Assembly: GCA_047635955.1 (NCBI GenBank)
Contig: JBLIGW010000014.1
Location: forward strand, 1-15,016
DNA from: WFTC01 sp047635955
GTDB taxonomy: Bacteria; Patescibacteriota; Gracilibacteria; UBA1369; 2-02-FULL-48-14
Direction of reading: 5' to 3'
Length of the DNA: 15,016 nt
Below are positions 1-7,370 of this stretch, one piece after another. The notes beneath the pieces were generated by a model. The model made no database searches. It saw nothing but the letters and a program-made list of their open reading frames with translations, and was not told the origin of the DNA. A program made the position numbers and the translations under genes. Every line of letters begins with the position of its first letter. Positions within the stretch are counted from its first letter, which is position 1.

Positions 1-1
1 G

Positions 2-724
2 ATTATTGAAGCTGCAGACCTCTCACCTGATGATCATGTTCTTGAGATTGGACCTGGTAAAGGAGCACTTACGGATAAGCTCATTGAAGGTGCAGGAAAA
101 ATAACAGCTGTAGAATTAGATGACCGTCTAATCCCATTTTTGAAACTGGACTATGGGAAACACAAAAACTTTGAACTGGTACATGGAGATGCACTGACTT
201 TTGTACCACCAAAAACGCCTTACAAAATAGTAGCTAATATCCCCTACTACATCACTTCTCCCCTGTTAAATCATTATTTATTAGAGCAGTTTGAAGGTGG
301 AAACCCACCAAAAATGATTGTATTTATGGTGCAGAAAGAAGTGGCTGAAAAGATTGTCGCGAAGAAAGGAAAGCACAGTATGCTCTCACTTCAGGTTCAT
401 CTATTTGGAAAACCTGAATTAATTTGTAATGTCCCACGCACAGCCTTCCGGCCTATGCCAAAAGTAGCTTCAGCTGTGATCAAAATCACCGTAGATGACA
501 AACCAAAAATTGATGTAGATATGAAGAAACTCTTTTGGCTATTCAGAATCAGCTTCGCAAAAAAACGAAAGAAACTCGCAAATAATCTTTCTATCATCAT
601 GCGAATCAAACCTGCTGAAGTAAAAGAAGAACTCAAAAAGCTCAATATTGATCCAGAAATTCGTGCAGAAAAACTCACACTAGATGAGTGGAAAGTTCTT
701 TTGAACCTAGTTCAAAGTCTCTAA
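2..724 (+). CDS. rsmA: 16S rRNA adenine(1518/1519)-N6-dimethyltransferase, 5'-truncated by window edge
   Basis: This is the C-terminal 240 residues of KsgA/RsmA, which uses S-adenosylmethionine to dimethylate two adjacent adenines in the 3'-end hairpin of 16S rRNA during small-subunit maturation. The frame is open from base 2, so the true start lies upstream, and roughly 20-35 N-terminal residues are missing by family length. Visible motifs, numbered from base 2, are the SAM-binding EIGPGKGALT at about 15-24, the acidic ELD at 38-40 that ends the second strand, HGDAL at 61-65, and the catalytic NIPYYIT at 79-85, matching the family N-[LI]-P-Y-x-I signature. The C-terminal region is basic and helical (LFRISFAKKRKKLANNL), as in the family's rRNA-binding subdomain. 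The last 18 bases overlap the 3' end of the convergent pyrD gene. Confidence 0.93.
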   Translation: MIEAADLSPDDHVLEIGPGKGALTDKLIEGAGKITAVELDDRLIPFLKLDYGKHKNFELVHGDALTFVPPKTPYKIVANIPYYITSPLLNHYLLEQFEGGNPPKMIVFMVQKEVAEKIVAKKGKHSMLSLQVHLFGKPELICNVPRTAFRPMPKVASAVIKITVDDKPKIDVDMKKLFWLFRISFAKKRKKLANNLSIIMRIKPAEVKEELKKLNIDPEIRAEKLTLDEWKVLLNLVQSL

Positions 725-1768
725 GATTTCCTTAGCTAGATACGGGTTCCACATAGCTCCGGTTGCGCTCATAACAGCGTCAGCTCCAGCTTCGATGTAA
801 GCGTGATAATCCTCGGGAGTTGTTACTCCTCCAGTTCCCACAATAACGAAGTCACGGCCAAGGTAAGCACGCATTTTCACAACACGCTTAACCATAGACA
901 TTCCTGCCCACATGATAGGTGCACCACAAATCCCAGATCGAAGTCGTCCTTCACCAGGAAGCGCTTGTTCACCATTTGGCTTCCGAACGTCTCCTGCAAT
1001 CGTATTGATCATCACTAGACCATCAATAATTTTTGTCAGTCGATCTACAAAGTCTAGAAGAGCATCGTCATCTGTATAATAAGGCATTTTAAGAAGCACT
1101 GGAGTTTCTCCCACTTCTGCTTTCACTGCTATAGCAATTTTTTCCACCATATCTGTATCTTGGCAAAGCACTTGAGCCTTCCCTTCATTTGGACAGCTTA
1201 GGTTGATTTCAATAATTTTTGCTCCTGTTTCTTTAACCAACTTCGCTCCTAAAACAAAATCTGCAATAAAGGCGTCGCTACCATTCCCATCGTTGGTTCC
1301 TTGGTAACTCGCAATCATCACTTGTCCAGGACCTGCGGCTGCTACGGCTTTTTTCATGTCCGCTTGCCACACCTCAACAGGGGGACAAGGCACTCCAAAT
1401 GAGTTTGTGATCGCAATAGGATCACTGTAGAAATCCGCTTGAATTAAACCTGCTGCTGCTTTTTCTAGAGTAAGATCTCCTTCAATTACGATAGGCACTA
1501 CATTTGGCCAAGGGTGACAAGCACGCTCTCGAGTACGAACAGTTTTAAAAGTAGGAAGACTGAACCCCATTCGAAACGCTCCTTCTACATATTTGCTGTG
1601 TAAAAGTGGCCCCGCTGGAATTCCCAAAGGTGCATCCAATTCAAACCCAAGAAACATCGTTTTTTCACCTGTGAATGCAGGTATGCTTTCTTCTAAAAAA
1701 GCTCCAGATGGGCCGTCAGCAAAATTAGCTTCATAACTTTTTTCTGGGTCATAAAAGGGAATATGCAT
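707..1768 (-). CDS. pyrD: Dihydroorotate dehydrogenase, class 1-like
   Basis: This FMN-dependent enzyme oxidises dihydroorotate to orotate, the fourth step of UMP synthesis. The 353-residue protein has the class 1 catalytic motif INLSCPN (189-194) with Cys192 where class 2 membrane enzymes have Ser. Other matches are GIPAGPLLHSKY (49-60), FKTVRTR with Lys75 at the FMN/substrate position, NSFGVP (122-127) equivalent to the class 1A NSMGLP substrate loop, LLKMPY with Lys227, NTIAG (255-259) and the phosphate-binding VGTGGV (310-315). No hydrophobic N-terminal membrane extension is seen. Several loops are unusual: TRERACHPWP follows the FMN lysine, and VPCPP replaces the usual LPN. No pyrK-like iron-sulfur partner is present, so class 1A is more likely than 1B, but the electron acceptor cannot be decided here. 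ATG starts 11 bases after the pyrF stop. No Shine-Dalgarno is visible, so translation is probably coupled to pyrF. Confidence 0.88.
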   Translation of the reverse strand: MHIPFYDPEKSYEANFADGPSGAFLEESIPAFTGEKTMFLGFELDAPLGIPAGPLLHSKYVEGAFRMGFSLPTFKTVRTRERACHPWPNVVPIVIEGDLTLEKAAAGLIQADFYSDPIAITNSFGVPCPPVEVWQADMKKAVAAAGPGQVMIASYQGTNDGNGSDAFIADFVLGAKLVKETGAKIIEINLSCPNEGKAQVLCQDTDMVEKIAIAVKAEVGETPVLLKMPYYTDDDALLDFVDRLTKIIDGLVMINTIAGDVRKPNGEQALPGEGRLRSGICGAPIMWAGMSMVKRVVKMRAYLGRDFVIVGTGGVTTPEDYHAYIEAGADAVMSATGAMWNPYLAKEILETLN

Positions 1769-1779
1769 ACTGGGGGGCT

Positions 1780-2700
1780 TTAAGATTTTCTGACTAAGTT
1801 GAGTGCCTCTTTCATGGCAATAGTTGCTTCACGAGCAACACTCGCATAATGCGATCCATCTTCTGGACCTTCAATGTTTTCATAAGCAAAAATAATTCCT
1901 CGTGAACTACTCACAATCGCTCCAAGTCCATTTTCATCGAAACATGGTCGAACGTCTTCTGCTGCTCCCCCTTGCGCTCCATAACCTGGGACAAGGAAGA
2001 AAGAGTGAGGCATTGTTTTTCTAAGTTTGGCGGCTTCTTTAGGGTAAGTGGCTCCCACTACCGCTCCAACCACGTGATATCCATTTTCACCAATATGATC
2101 AAATCCCCATGTTTCCACAAAATGTCCCATCAATTCAGCAATACTCATTTCTTCATCTGCCGTGATTCGATCTTGAAGATCTCCTGACGAAGGATTAGAA
2201 GTTTTCACAAGTACAAAGATTCCTTTTCCGTGCGTTCCACATTCATCTAGGAAAGGCATGATTCCATCCGCTCCAAGATAAGCGTTAACCGTGAGTGCAT
2301 CCACCGGTGAATCTTCTCCAAGATAAGCTTTAGCGTACGCCTCAGCCGTTGATCCGATGTCTCCACGCTTCGCATCCAAAAGGACCAAGAGCCCTTGGTC
2401 CTGCGCGTATTTACACGTTTCTTCCAAAGCCCAAATCCCTTGATAACCAAGATTTTCATAAAACGCTGATTGTGGCTTCACCATTACCGCATGATCTTTC
2501 ACCTCGTCAATGATTCCTTTATTGAAAGCCAATACTGCATTTGCATAAAGTTCAGATGAATCTTCGTAAGACTCAGCCATTTCTCGCATAATGCATTGAG
2601 GGATTCTTTCCAATCGAGGATCCAATCCAACACAAACTACCGAATCTTTCGCCTTTATGGCTTCAATCAGTTTATCGGCAAAGTTTTCTAGTTTTGTCAT
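1780..2700 (-). CDS. pyrF: Orotidine 5'-phosphate decarboxylase, long (type 2) form
   Basis: This enzyme decarboxylates OMP to UMP, the last step of de novo pyrimidine synthesis, in a TIM barrel. The 306-residue length fits the longer type 2 family rather than the roughly 230-residue E. coli form. Motifs are CVGLDPR (23-29), VKPQSAFYE with Lys75, and the diagnostic LLDAKRGDIGSTA (107-119) that supplies the catalytic Lys and Asp residues. Also present are VLVKTSNPSSGD (163-174), VPGYGAQGG (237-245) and the phosphate-binding SSSRGI (264-269). All key residues look intact. The chosen ATG is preceded by a good -10-like TATAAA only 7 bases away, suggesting a leaderless transcript starting at this gene. 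pyrD follows after 11 bases, so pyrF-pyrD is probably one transcription unit, separated from pyrE by the unknown exported protein gene. Confidence 0.95.
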   Translation of the reverse strand: MTKLENFADKLIEAIKAKDSVVCVGLDPRLERIPQCIMREMAESYEDSSELYANAVLAFNKGIIDEVKDHAVMVKPQSAFYENLGYQGIWALEETCKYAQDQGLLVLLDAKRGDIGSTAEAYAKAYLGEDSPVDALTVNAYLGADGIMPFLDECGTHGKGIFVLVKTSNPSSGDLQDRITADEEMSIAELMGHFVETWGFDHIGENGYHVVGAVVGATYPKEAAKLRKTMPHSFFLVPGYGAQGGAAEDVRPCFDENGLGAIVSSSRGIIFAYENIEGPEDGSHYASVAREATIAMKEALNLVRKS

Positions 2701-2707
2701 TGGAATA

Positions 2708-2736
2708 TTTATAGCATGCAGCTACGAAAACAGCAA
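2708..2736 (-). promoter_or_regulatory. Candidate pyrF promoter, leaderless geometry
   Basis: On the minus strand, TTGCTG (2731-2736) is followed by a 17-base spacer and TATAAA (2708-2713). Seven bases then separate the -10 from the pyrF ATG, so transcription would begin at or next to the start codon. The -35 begins directly after the stop codon of the upstream gene. No ribosome-binding sequence is present in the 7-base gap. The -10 fits well and the -35 matches only its TTG. Confidence 0.5.
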
Positions 2737-4407
2737 TCAATTGCCCTTAACGACCGTAACCCGATCACCGTCATCAATAGACTCAGGAGTGAAAGTCACT
2801 CCATCAAGAGTGTATTCCAAAGCAGGAAGTAAACCATGATATTCACCTTCTTCTGCGAGAATCTCCTGAACTTCTTCAATTTGAGCCCGGGAATCCGCTT
2901 CGAAAGGTGTCATTCCTGAAAGCTCCAATGATTTTCCTGAAAGGTGCACCCATCCAAATCGTTTTTCAAAATCAGCCAATACTGTACGCCACGTTGTCTC
3001 AGGTACCGGTTCTAATTTTTTTAAACACTCATACGCAAGCACTCCTTTACCCTCTTGAATACCAGCGAAATAACCAAATCCTAATAGATCTGCCGTTAAT
3101 GATTCACCCGACTTTTCACTTAACTCCGCAGCCATAACAAAAGACCGATACGCTCCAATATAATTATTGTTTCTCAAATATTGACTTATGCCATCAAGTA
3201 AACGGATCATTTCAGCCTCCACCTCAGGTTTATTAACCGTTTGACTCACTCCATGTTCATAATTGAATTCTGGAATTCCTTCATGGGCCTTTCTATCAAA
3301 CCCCTTAGATCGTTCAACAATTTCAACCCCATCAATTCCTATTTCACCCGTATCTTCTTCCTGACCTGTATCTTCTGGGATCACAGCTATCATAGCCTCT
3401 ACCTCTTCCACTCTAGGCGCTTGATCTCTATCAAAATAAGCAGCAGGATAAACAAGAAGCCCCACACCTGCACCAGCTGAAAGTCCTGGATCACCAGCTA
3501 AAAACCAACCATTGCCAATAAAGTCATGAGAAACATACAGATTGGTAACTAAAGAACCATTGATTGCATCAATAGGTAAAACCTCCATGCTTCCTCCAAG
3601 AAGAACATAAGGTGAATTTAGAAGTGGATTGTAATCACGTGAGTATCCAGCCTGTGCACTTACAGTGAGGCCTTTTTCTAATCGTGGAACTTCAAATTCT
3701 CTTGCCACTACAAGTCCTGACCGTCCAAGACCTGAGCGCTCCATGTCTCCAACAGGGACAAGTAATTGACTGGTTACCCCAAGACCCCACTGAGAGTCTC
3801 CAAGTGGAACTAAAGATTCTAAACGAAAGTCTGGATTAACTCCCTTTGTATACATGTCATACTCTTCAACATAAGGTCCCACATTCGCGCTCAAAGAAAT
3901 CCCATCAGACCATGGGGTTTGTGAAGGTTCAGTTGTATATTGAGCATTTGGAACAGAGGCTACAATCGGATGAAAAACAGCCGTTGGAAATCTATCTGGA
4001 AATTCACTACATGGGTAAGGAGCTGAAATTTTATGATTCGAGCTATCAATCGTCCAAGACCCATCAATATCTTGATTTAAGTAACTCACTCCAATACAAA
4101 CTACTGCAGTTTCATCTCTAGCCTCATAATAAATAGTTTTATGGGTTTCCCCTCCTCTGGCTTTTGAAGTCCGAAAATATGGGACTCCCCCCACTCCATA
4201 GAAAATATGCGGGTCATAACCATCACGCCCCTCTTCTTCAGAAGAAAAAATTCCAGAAATCTTTACTGATGTTTCAAGTAACTCATCATCAGACAATTCA
4301 GTTACATCTAAAGTACTTGGCTCTATTTCTTGCCCTAAAGCAGGTTCACCAGCCAGTAATCCAGCTACAAGAGCCCCTCCTAATCCAAGTCCTCTACGCG
4401 TATTCAT
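2737..4407 (-). CDS. Uncharacterised exported protein with beta-rich middle and helical C-terminal part
   Basis: I do not recognise this 556-residue protein. Residues 1-25 look like an export signal: basic MNTRR, then a Gly/Ala/Leu-rich core, with plausible cleavage after PALG (22-25). The TRRGLGLGG start is also Tat-like, but the distinction is uncertain. Residues about 28-62 are acidic. Residues about 168-325 alternate hydrophobic and polar residues with many Gly and turn residues (GISLSANVGPYV, GLGVTSQLLVPVG, GLTVSAQAGYSRDYN, SLVTNLYVSHDF), as in antiparallel beta sheets or a barrel. An acidic linker (343-355) follows. Residues about 395-470 look like helical hairpins resembling TPR repeats. 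Only three Cys are present (104, 133, 461), and no C-terminal membrane anchor is seen. The gene has its own strong promoter-like sequence and splits the pyrimidine block between pyrE and pyrF. A surface or envelope role is inferred from the signal and fold pattern only. Confidence 0.75.
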   Translation of the reverse strand: MNTRRGLGLGGALVAGLLAGEPALGQEIEPSTLDVTELSDDELLETSVKISGIFSSEEEGRDGYDPHIFYGVGGVPYFRTSKARGGETHKTIYYEARDETAVVCIGVSYLNQDIDGSWTIDSSNHKISAPYPCSEFPDRFPTAVFHPIVASVPNAQYTTEPSQTPWSDGISLSANVGPYVEEYDMYTKGVNPDFRLESLVPLGDSQWGLGVTSQLLVPVGDMERSGLGRSGLVVAREFEVPRLEKGLTVSAQAGYSRDYNPLLNSPYVLLGGSMEVLPIDAINGSLVTNLYVSHDFIGNGWFLAGDPGLSAGAGVGLLVYPAAYFDRDQAPRVEEVEAMIAVIPEDTGQEEDTGEIGIDGVEIVERSKGFDRKAHEGIPEFNYEHGVSQTVNKPEVEAEMIRLLDGISQYLRNNNYIGAYRSFVMAAELSEKSGESLTADLLGFGYFAGIQEGKGVLAYECLKKLEPVPETTWRTVLADFEKRFGWVHLSGKSLELSGMTPFEADSRAQIEEVQEILAEEGEYHGLLPALEYTLDGVTFTPESIDDGDRVTVVKGN

Positions 4408-4430
4408 ATCCCTTTAATTACAGGCTTCAG

Positions 4431-4459
4431 ATTCTACAAAGAAGACTGTGTTACGTCAA
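4431..4459 (-). promoter_or_regulatory. Sigma70-like promoter for the unknown exported protein gene
   Basis: On the minus strand, TTGACG (4454-4459) and TAGAAT (4431-4436) are separated by exactly 17 bases, each one base off consensus. This is the best promoter match in the window. It lies in the 84-base gap between the pyrE stop and the ATG at 4407. The predicted leader is about 16 bases and contains AAAGGG just before the start codon, too close to ATG for a typical Shine-Dalgarno. A second TTGACA lies at 4473-4478 with no good -10 at the right distance. Confidence 0.6.
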
Positions 4460-4491
4460 GGTTTTAAAGTTTTGTCAAATCCACCAAAACA

Positions 4492-5133
4492 TTAAGCCAA
4501 ACCATTACGGTCAGCCCATCCTGCAGGATCAGCACTGAAGTCTTTTAGAACTGTAAGCTGTTCATCTGTAATCTCACCTCGATTCATAGTGACATCAAGT
4601 ATCGCAGAAAAATTCGTAAGTGTTTGAAATTTCACTCCTAATTCTGCAAAGGCAGTTTCAGATTTTGCCATTTCATAAGTAGTAATCGCGAGAATGTCAG
4701 TCACCACTGCATCACAATCTTCACGAAGTGCTTCGACGGTTTGAACACTGCTACCCCCTGTTGAGATAAGATCCTCAATAACAAGCACCCGTTGTCCTGC
4801 TTCAATTCTTCCTTCCACACGTTTTTTAGTTCCATGCCCTTTAGACGTTCCTCGAACATAAACCATAGGTTTATTTAGCTTTTCTGCAATCCAAGCCGCC
4901 CATGCAATTCCAGCTGTAGAAGTTCCAGCAATCACGTCCACATCATCAACAATAATCAGGTCAATAAACGCATCCACAATTTGTCGCCGCACTTCCACAT
5001 TTGAATTCAAAGACCGAAGGTCACAATAAACAGGTGATTTAATCCCACTAGACCAAGTAAATAAAGGGTCGAGTGAAACTTTAAAGGCACCGGTATCCAG
5101 CAAGGCTTCTGCAATATTTTTTGAATCAAACAT
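4492..5133 (-). CDS. pyrE: Orotate phosphoribosyltransferase
   Basis: This enzyme joins orotate and PRPP to form OMP, the step before PyrF. The 213-residue length is normal for the family. The PRPP-binding signature VLVIEDLISTGGS (116-128) is intact with the acidic pair Glu120-Asp121. The N-terminal FTWSSGIKSPVYCDLR (25-40) and the flexible-loop segment RGTSKGHGTKKRVEG (94-108), rich in Lys and Arg, are as expected for a dimeric type I phosphoribosyltransferase. The AGTSTAGIAWA segment (69-79) matches the conserved strand and loop before the flexible loop. ATG lies 6 bases after the pyrC TGA stop with no clear ribosome-binding site, suggesting translational coupling within pyrB-pyrC-pyrE. No domain is fused to it, unlike the eukaryotic UMP synthase. 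Confidence 0.95.
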   Translation of the reverse strand: MFDSKNIAEALLDTGAFKVSLDPLFTWSSGIKSPVYCDLRSLNSNVEVRRQIVDAFIDLIIVDDVDVIAGTSTAGIAWAAWIAEKLNKPMVYVRGTSKGHGTKKRVEGRIEAGQRVLVIEDLISTGGSSVQTVEALREDCDAVVTDILAITTYEMAKSETAFAELGVKFQTLTNFSAILDVTMNRGEITDEQLTVLKDFSADPAGWADRNGLA

Positions 5134-5139
5134 GTGAAA

Positions 5140-6435
5140 TCAAGGGTTAATTATTACTTCTTTTCCGAAGGCAGTGCTCGAAACCTTACCGCTCTCCATA
5201 GTGATTTGTCCATTAACTATAGTCATAACTGGCCAACCTTTAAGCTTGTAGCCAAGGTACGGAGTCCATCCACATTTTGATTGAACCATTGCTTCTGTGA
5301 TGGTTTTTTCTAGTTCCATATCTACTAAAACTAGATCCGCATCCATTCCCTCTTTAATCGTTCCTTTTCCTTGAAGGGAAAAAATCCGAGCGGGTTCTGC
5401 TGAAGTTAAACGAGCTACCTCCGTGAGCTCCAAGCTATTTTGAGAAGATTCATTCAACATCAATGGGAGCATGAATTCCACTCCAGGCACTCCTGAAGGT
5501 GAAGCCAATCCTTTAGATTTTTCCTCCTTTGTATGAGGCGCATGATCAGTAGCAATACAGTTCACTGTTCCACTATGCACCCCTTCCCATAATTTTATTA
5601 GATCTGCCTCTTCACGAAGCGGTGGGTTCATTTTCAAATTGGCATCTTTCATGTCATTCATAGTGAAATACAAATGATGAGGCGCAACTTCACAAGTAAG
5701 ATTTGATGAGTCACTAGCCTCCACTAAAGCTAATTCAGCGGCGGTGCTCATGTGAGCAATATGCAGTTTGTTTCCCACTTGCTCATGGAGAGCAATCGCT
5801 TCATGAGCCGCAATTTTGGCGCATTCACAGTCACGAATTTTTGCGTGAGTGATCATTGCCGTCTCCCCTGCCATAGCTTTCGCTCGTTCTTGAATTCGAT
5901 GTTCATTTTCAGCATGAACAATCACGGGAATATTTTTTTCACGACACACTTCAAACACTTTTTCCCACTGGCTAGGCTGATCCACCAATAGATCTCCCGT
6001 TGAACTTCCCATATAAATCTTCACACCTGGAATGTTTTTTGCAGCACGAATTTCTTCTAGATTTCCGGTTCCTGCAGCTCCAAAGTGGAAGCCATAATTT
6101 ACAAAACTTCGTCCTTCAATCAAAGCTCGTTTTTCATTCAAAGTTTTCACTGAGATAATCGCTGGATTATTATTGGGCATATCTAAAACCGTAGTCACTC
6201 CACCCATTGCGGCAGCAGCGCTTCCTGTTTCCCAAGTTTCCTTGTGACTGGCACCAGGTTCACGGAAGTGAACATGAGCATCAATCGCTCCTGGCAAAAG
6301 AAACTTACCCGTTCCATCAATTTCTCTATCAGCAGAGTCAAAAGCTCCTGTGATTTTTCCATCTTCCACAAAGACGTCCTGAATTAAAGCCCCATCGGAG
6401 TTAACGACGGTAACATTTTTTATGATTAGTCTCAT
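5140..6435 (-). CDS. pyrC: Dihydroorotase, class I
   Basis: This zinc amidohydrolase cyclises N-carbamoyl-aspartate to dihydroorotate. The 431-residue length and DAHVHFREPG (52-61, metal ligands His54 and His56, substrate Arg58) mark the long class I type rather than the short E. coli type. Other expected residues are Asn90 in DMPNNNP (85-91), Lys139 in VKIYMGSSTG (138-147) as the likely carboxylated bridging lysine, His174 in VIVHAEN, the HIAHMS motif (225-230) and catalytic Asp297 in IATDHAPH. The VKIYMGSSTG-type motif resembles dihydroorotases I associate with Bacteroidota-like sequences, though I cannot confirm this without a search. The start codon overlaps the pyrB stop by 4 bases (ATGA), a clear sign of co-translation. 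The gene ends in TGA directly before pyrE. Confidence 0.94.
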   Translation of the reverse strand: MRLIIKNVTVVNSDGALIQDVFVEDGKITGAFDSADREIDGTGKFLLPGAIDAHVHFREPGASHKETWETGSAAAAMGGVTTVLDMPNNNPAIISVKTLNEKRALIEGRSFVNYGFHFGAAGTGNLEEIRAAKNIPGVKIYMGSSTGDLLVDQPSQWEKVFEVCREKNIPVIVHAENEHRIQERAKAMAGETAMITHAKIRDCECAKIAAHEAIALHEQVGNKLHIAHMSTAAELALVEASDSSNLTCEVAPHHLYFTMNDMKDANLKMNPPLREEADLIKLWEGVHSGTVNCIATDHAPHTKEEKSKGLASPSGVPGVEFMLPLMLNESSQNSLELTEVARLTSAEPARIFSLQGKGTIKEGMDADLVLVDMELEKTITEAMVQSKCGWTPYLGYKLKGWPVMTIVNGQITMESGKVSSTAFGKEVIINP

Positions 6436-7349
6436 AGGTCTAAAAGGTAAGCGATTATAGCCATTCGGATGGCCACTCCATTTGAAACTTGTTCAAAATA
6501 TTTTGCACGAGGGTCGGAGTCCACTTCAGGAAGAATCTCATCAATTCGTGGCAGCGGGTGCATTAGAATTGAATCTTCTTTCATTTGTTCCATCTGTTCT
6601 TTTCCAATCACATATATCCCTTTGTGTTTTAGATATTCCGCTTCCGAAGGGAAACGTTCCGCTTGCACTCGAGTTTGAGTCACAACGTCCGCCTCTTTAA
6701 GGCCAGCTTCCATGTCTGAATGTTGTTCTACCGTGTGTCCTTTAGATTCCAAAAGATCCACGTACTCTTGAGGCATTGCCAATTCAGGTGGCGTCACAAA
6801 TATAAACTTACTCGGACCAAAGTTTGAGAGCAAAGTAACATCAGAATGAACCACTCGGCTGTATTTCATATCTCCAAGTCCCATAAAAGTGAATCCATCT
6901 AATCGTCCCAAGTGAAGTTGAATAGTCAGTAAATCAAGCAATCCTTGAGTCGGATGATCCGCTGGACCATCTCCCCCATTCATTACAGGCACGTCACTTC
7001 CTTCCGCCAAAGCAGGCACTGATCCTGATATAGGATGACGCATCGCAATAATATTCGCGTAAGCCGAAACCACTTTTCCAGTGTCAAAGAGAGTCTCTCC
7101 TTTTTTGTCTGATGAAGTTTCTTTCATCGTCCCATTTGAGATCACTGAACCTCCCAATCGGAGCATTGCAGTTTCAAATGAAAAGCGTGTTCGCGTGGAT
7201 GGTTCAAAAAAGAGCGTTGCCAAAATTTTACCTTTTGCAATCTCCAAGGCCTCTTTATTCCTAACTGTAGGCAAAAACGACTGAGCGAGGTCGAGCAAAG
7301 CTTCGATCTCAACGCGACTCAGTTCTTTGGAAGAAAGCAGGTGTTTCAT
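6432..7349 (-). CDS. pyrB: Aspartate carbamoyltransferase, catalytic subunit
   Basis: This enzyme condenses carbamoyl phosphate with aspartate, the committed step of pyrimidine synthesis. The 305-residue length is standard. The carbamoyl-phosphate signature FFEPSTRTRFSFE (47-59) is intact, followed by SSDKKGET (79-86) carrying the active-site lysine contributed to the neighbouring subunit. MRHP (103-106), HPTQGLLDL (132-140) and MHPLPRIDE (263-271) are also present. QTRVQAERF (225-233), at the 230s aspartate-binding loop, supports aspartate rather than ornithine as substrate. No regulatory subunit gene (pyrI) is in the window. The gene follows the TSP3 protein gene by 21 bases but has its own extended -10-like element ending 7 bases before ATG. 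No pyrimidine attenuator, PyrR-binding leader or hairpin fits in that short gap. Confidence 0.96.
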   Translation of the reverse strand: MKHLLSSKELSRVEIEALLDLAQSFLPTVRNKEALEIAKGKILATLFFEPSTRTRFSFETAMLRLGGSVISNGTMKETSSDKKGETLFDTGKVVSAYANIIAMRHPISGSVPALAEGSDVPVMNGGDGPADHPTQGLLDLLTIQLHLGRLDGFTFMGLGDMKYSRVVHSDVTLLSNFGPSKFIFVTPPELAMPQEYVDLLESKGHTVEQHSDMEAGLKEADVVTQTRVQAERFPSEAEYLKHKGIYVIGKEQMEQMKEDSILMHPLPRIDEILPEVDSDPRAKYFEQVSNGVAIRMAIIAYLLDL

Positions 7350-7356
7350 TGGACAG

Positions 7357-7365
7357 ATGCTATCA
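7357..7365 (-). promoter_or_regulatory. Candidate extended -10 element upstream of pyrB
   Basis: Minus-strand TGATAGCAT contains an extended -10 (TG-n-TAGCAT), with the hexamer at 7357-7362 ending 7 bases before the pyrB ATG. At 17-base spacing the -35 would be GTGCGC, a poor match, so the call rests on the extended -10 and on the same geometry seen at pyrF and the exonuclease gene. pyrB could also be read through from the upstream genes. Confidence 0.35.
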
Positions 7366-7370
7366 CAAAC

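Noticed and set aside
4469..4490. Inverted repeat GTTTTG-N10-CAAAAC just after the pyrE stop, considered as a terminator.
   Set aside because: The stem has six mostly A-T pairs with a 10-base loop, and only three T follow in the direction of transcription, so it is too weak to call an intrinsic terminator.
4164..4538. 124-codon plus-strand open frame with many His, Leu and Gln codons.
   Set aside because: It is antisense to the signal-peptide end of the exported protein gene and the pyrE end, its composition is typical of a reverse-complement shadow, and it crosses a good promoter on the other strand.
5140..6435. Possible use of TGA as a sense codon, as in some CPR lineages.
   Set aside because: pyrC, pyrB and the 2737-4407 gene all end in TGA at the expected protein end. 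In pyrB and pyrC the next gene starts at or within 7 bases of it, and no conserved domain contains an in-frame TGA.
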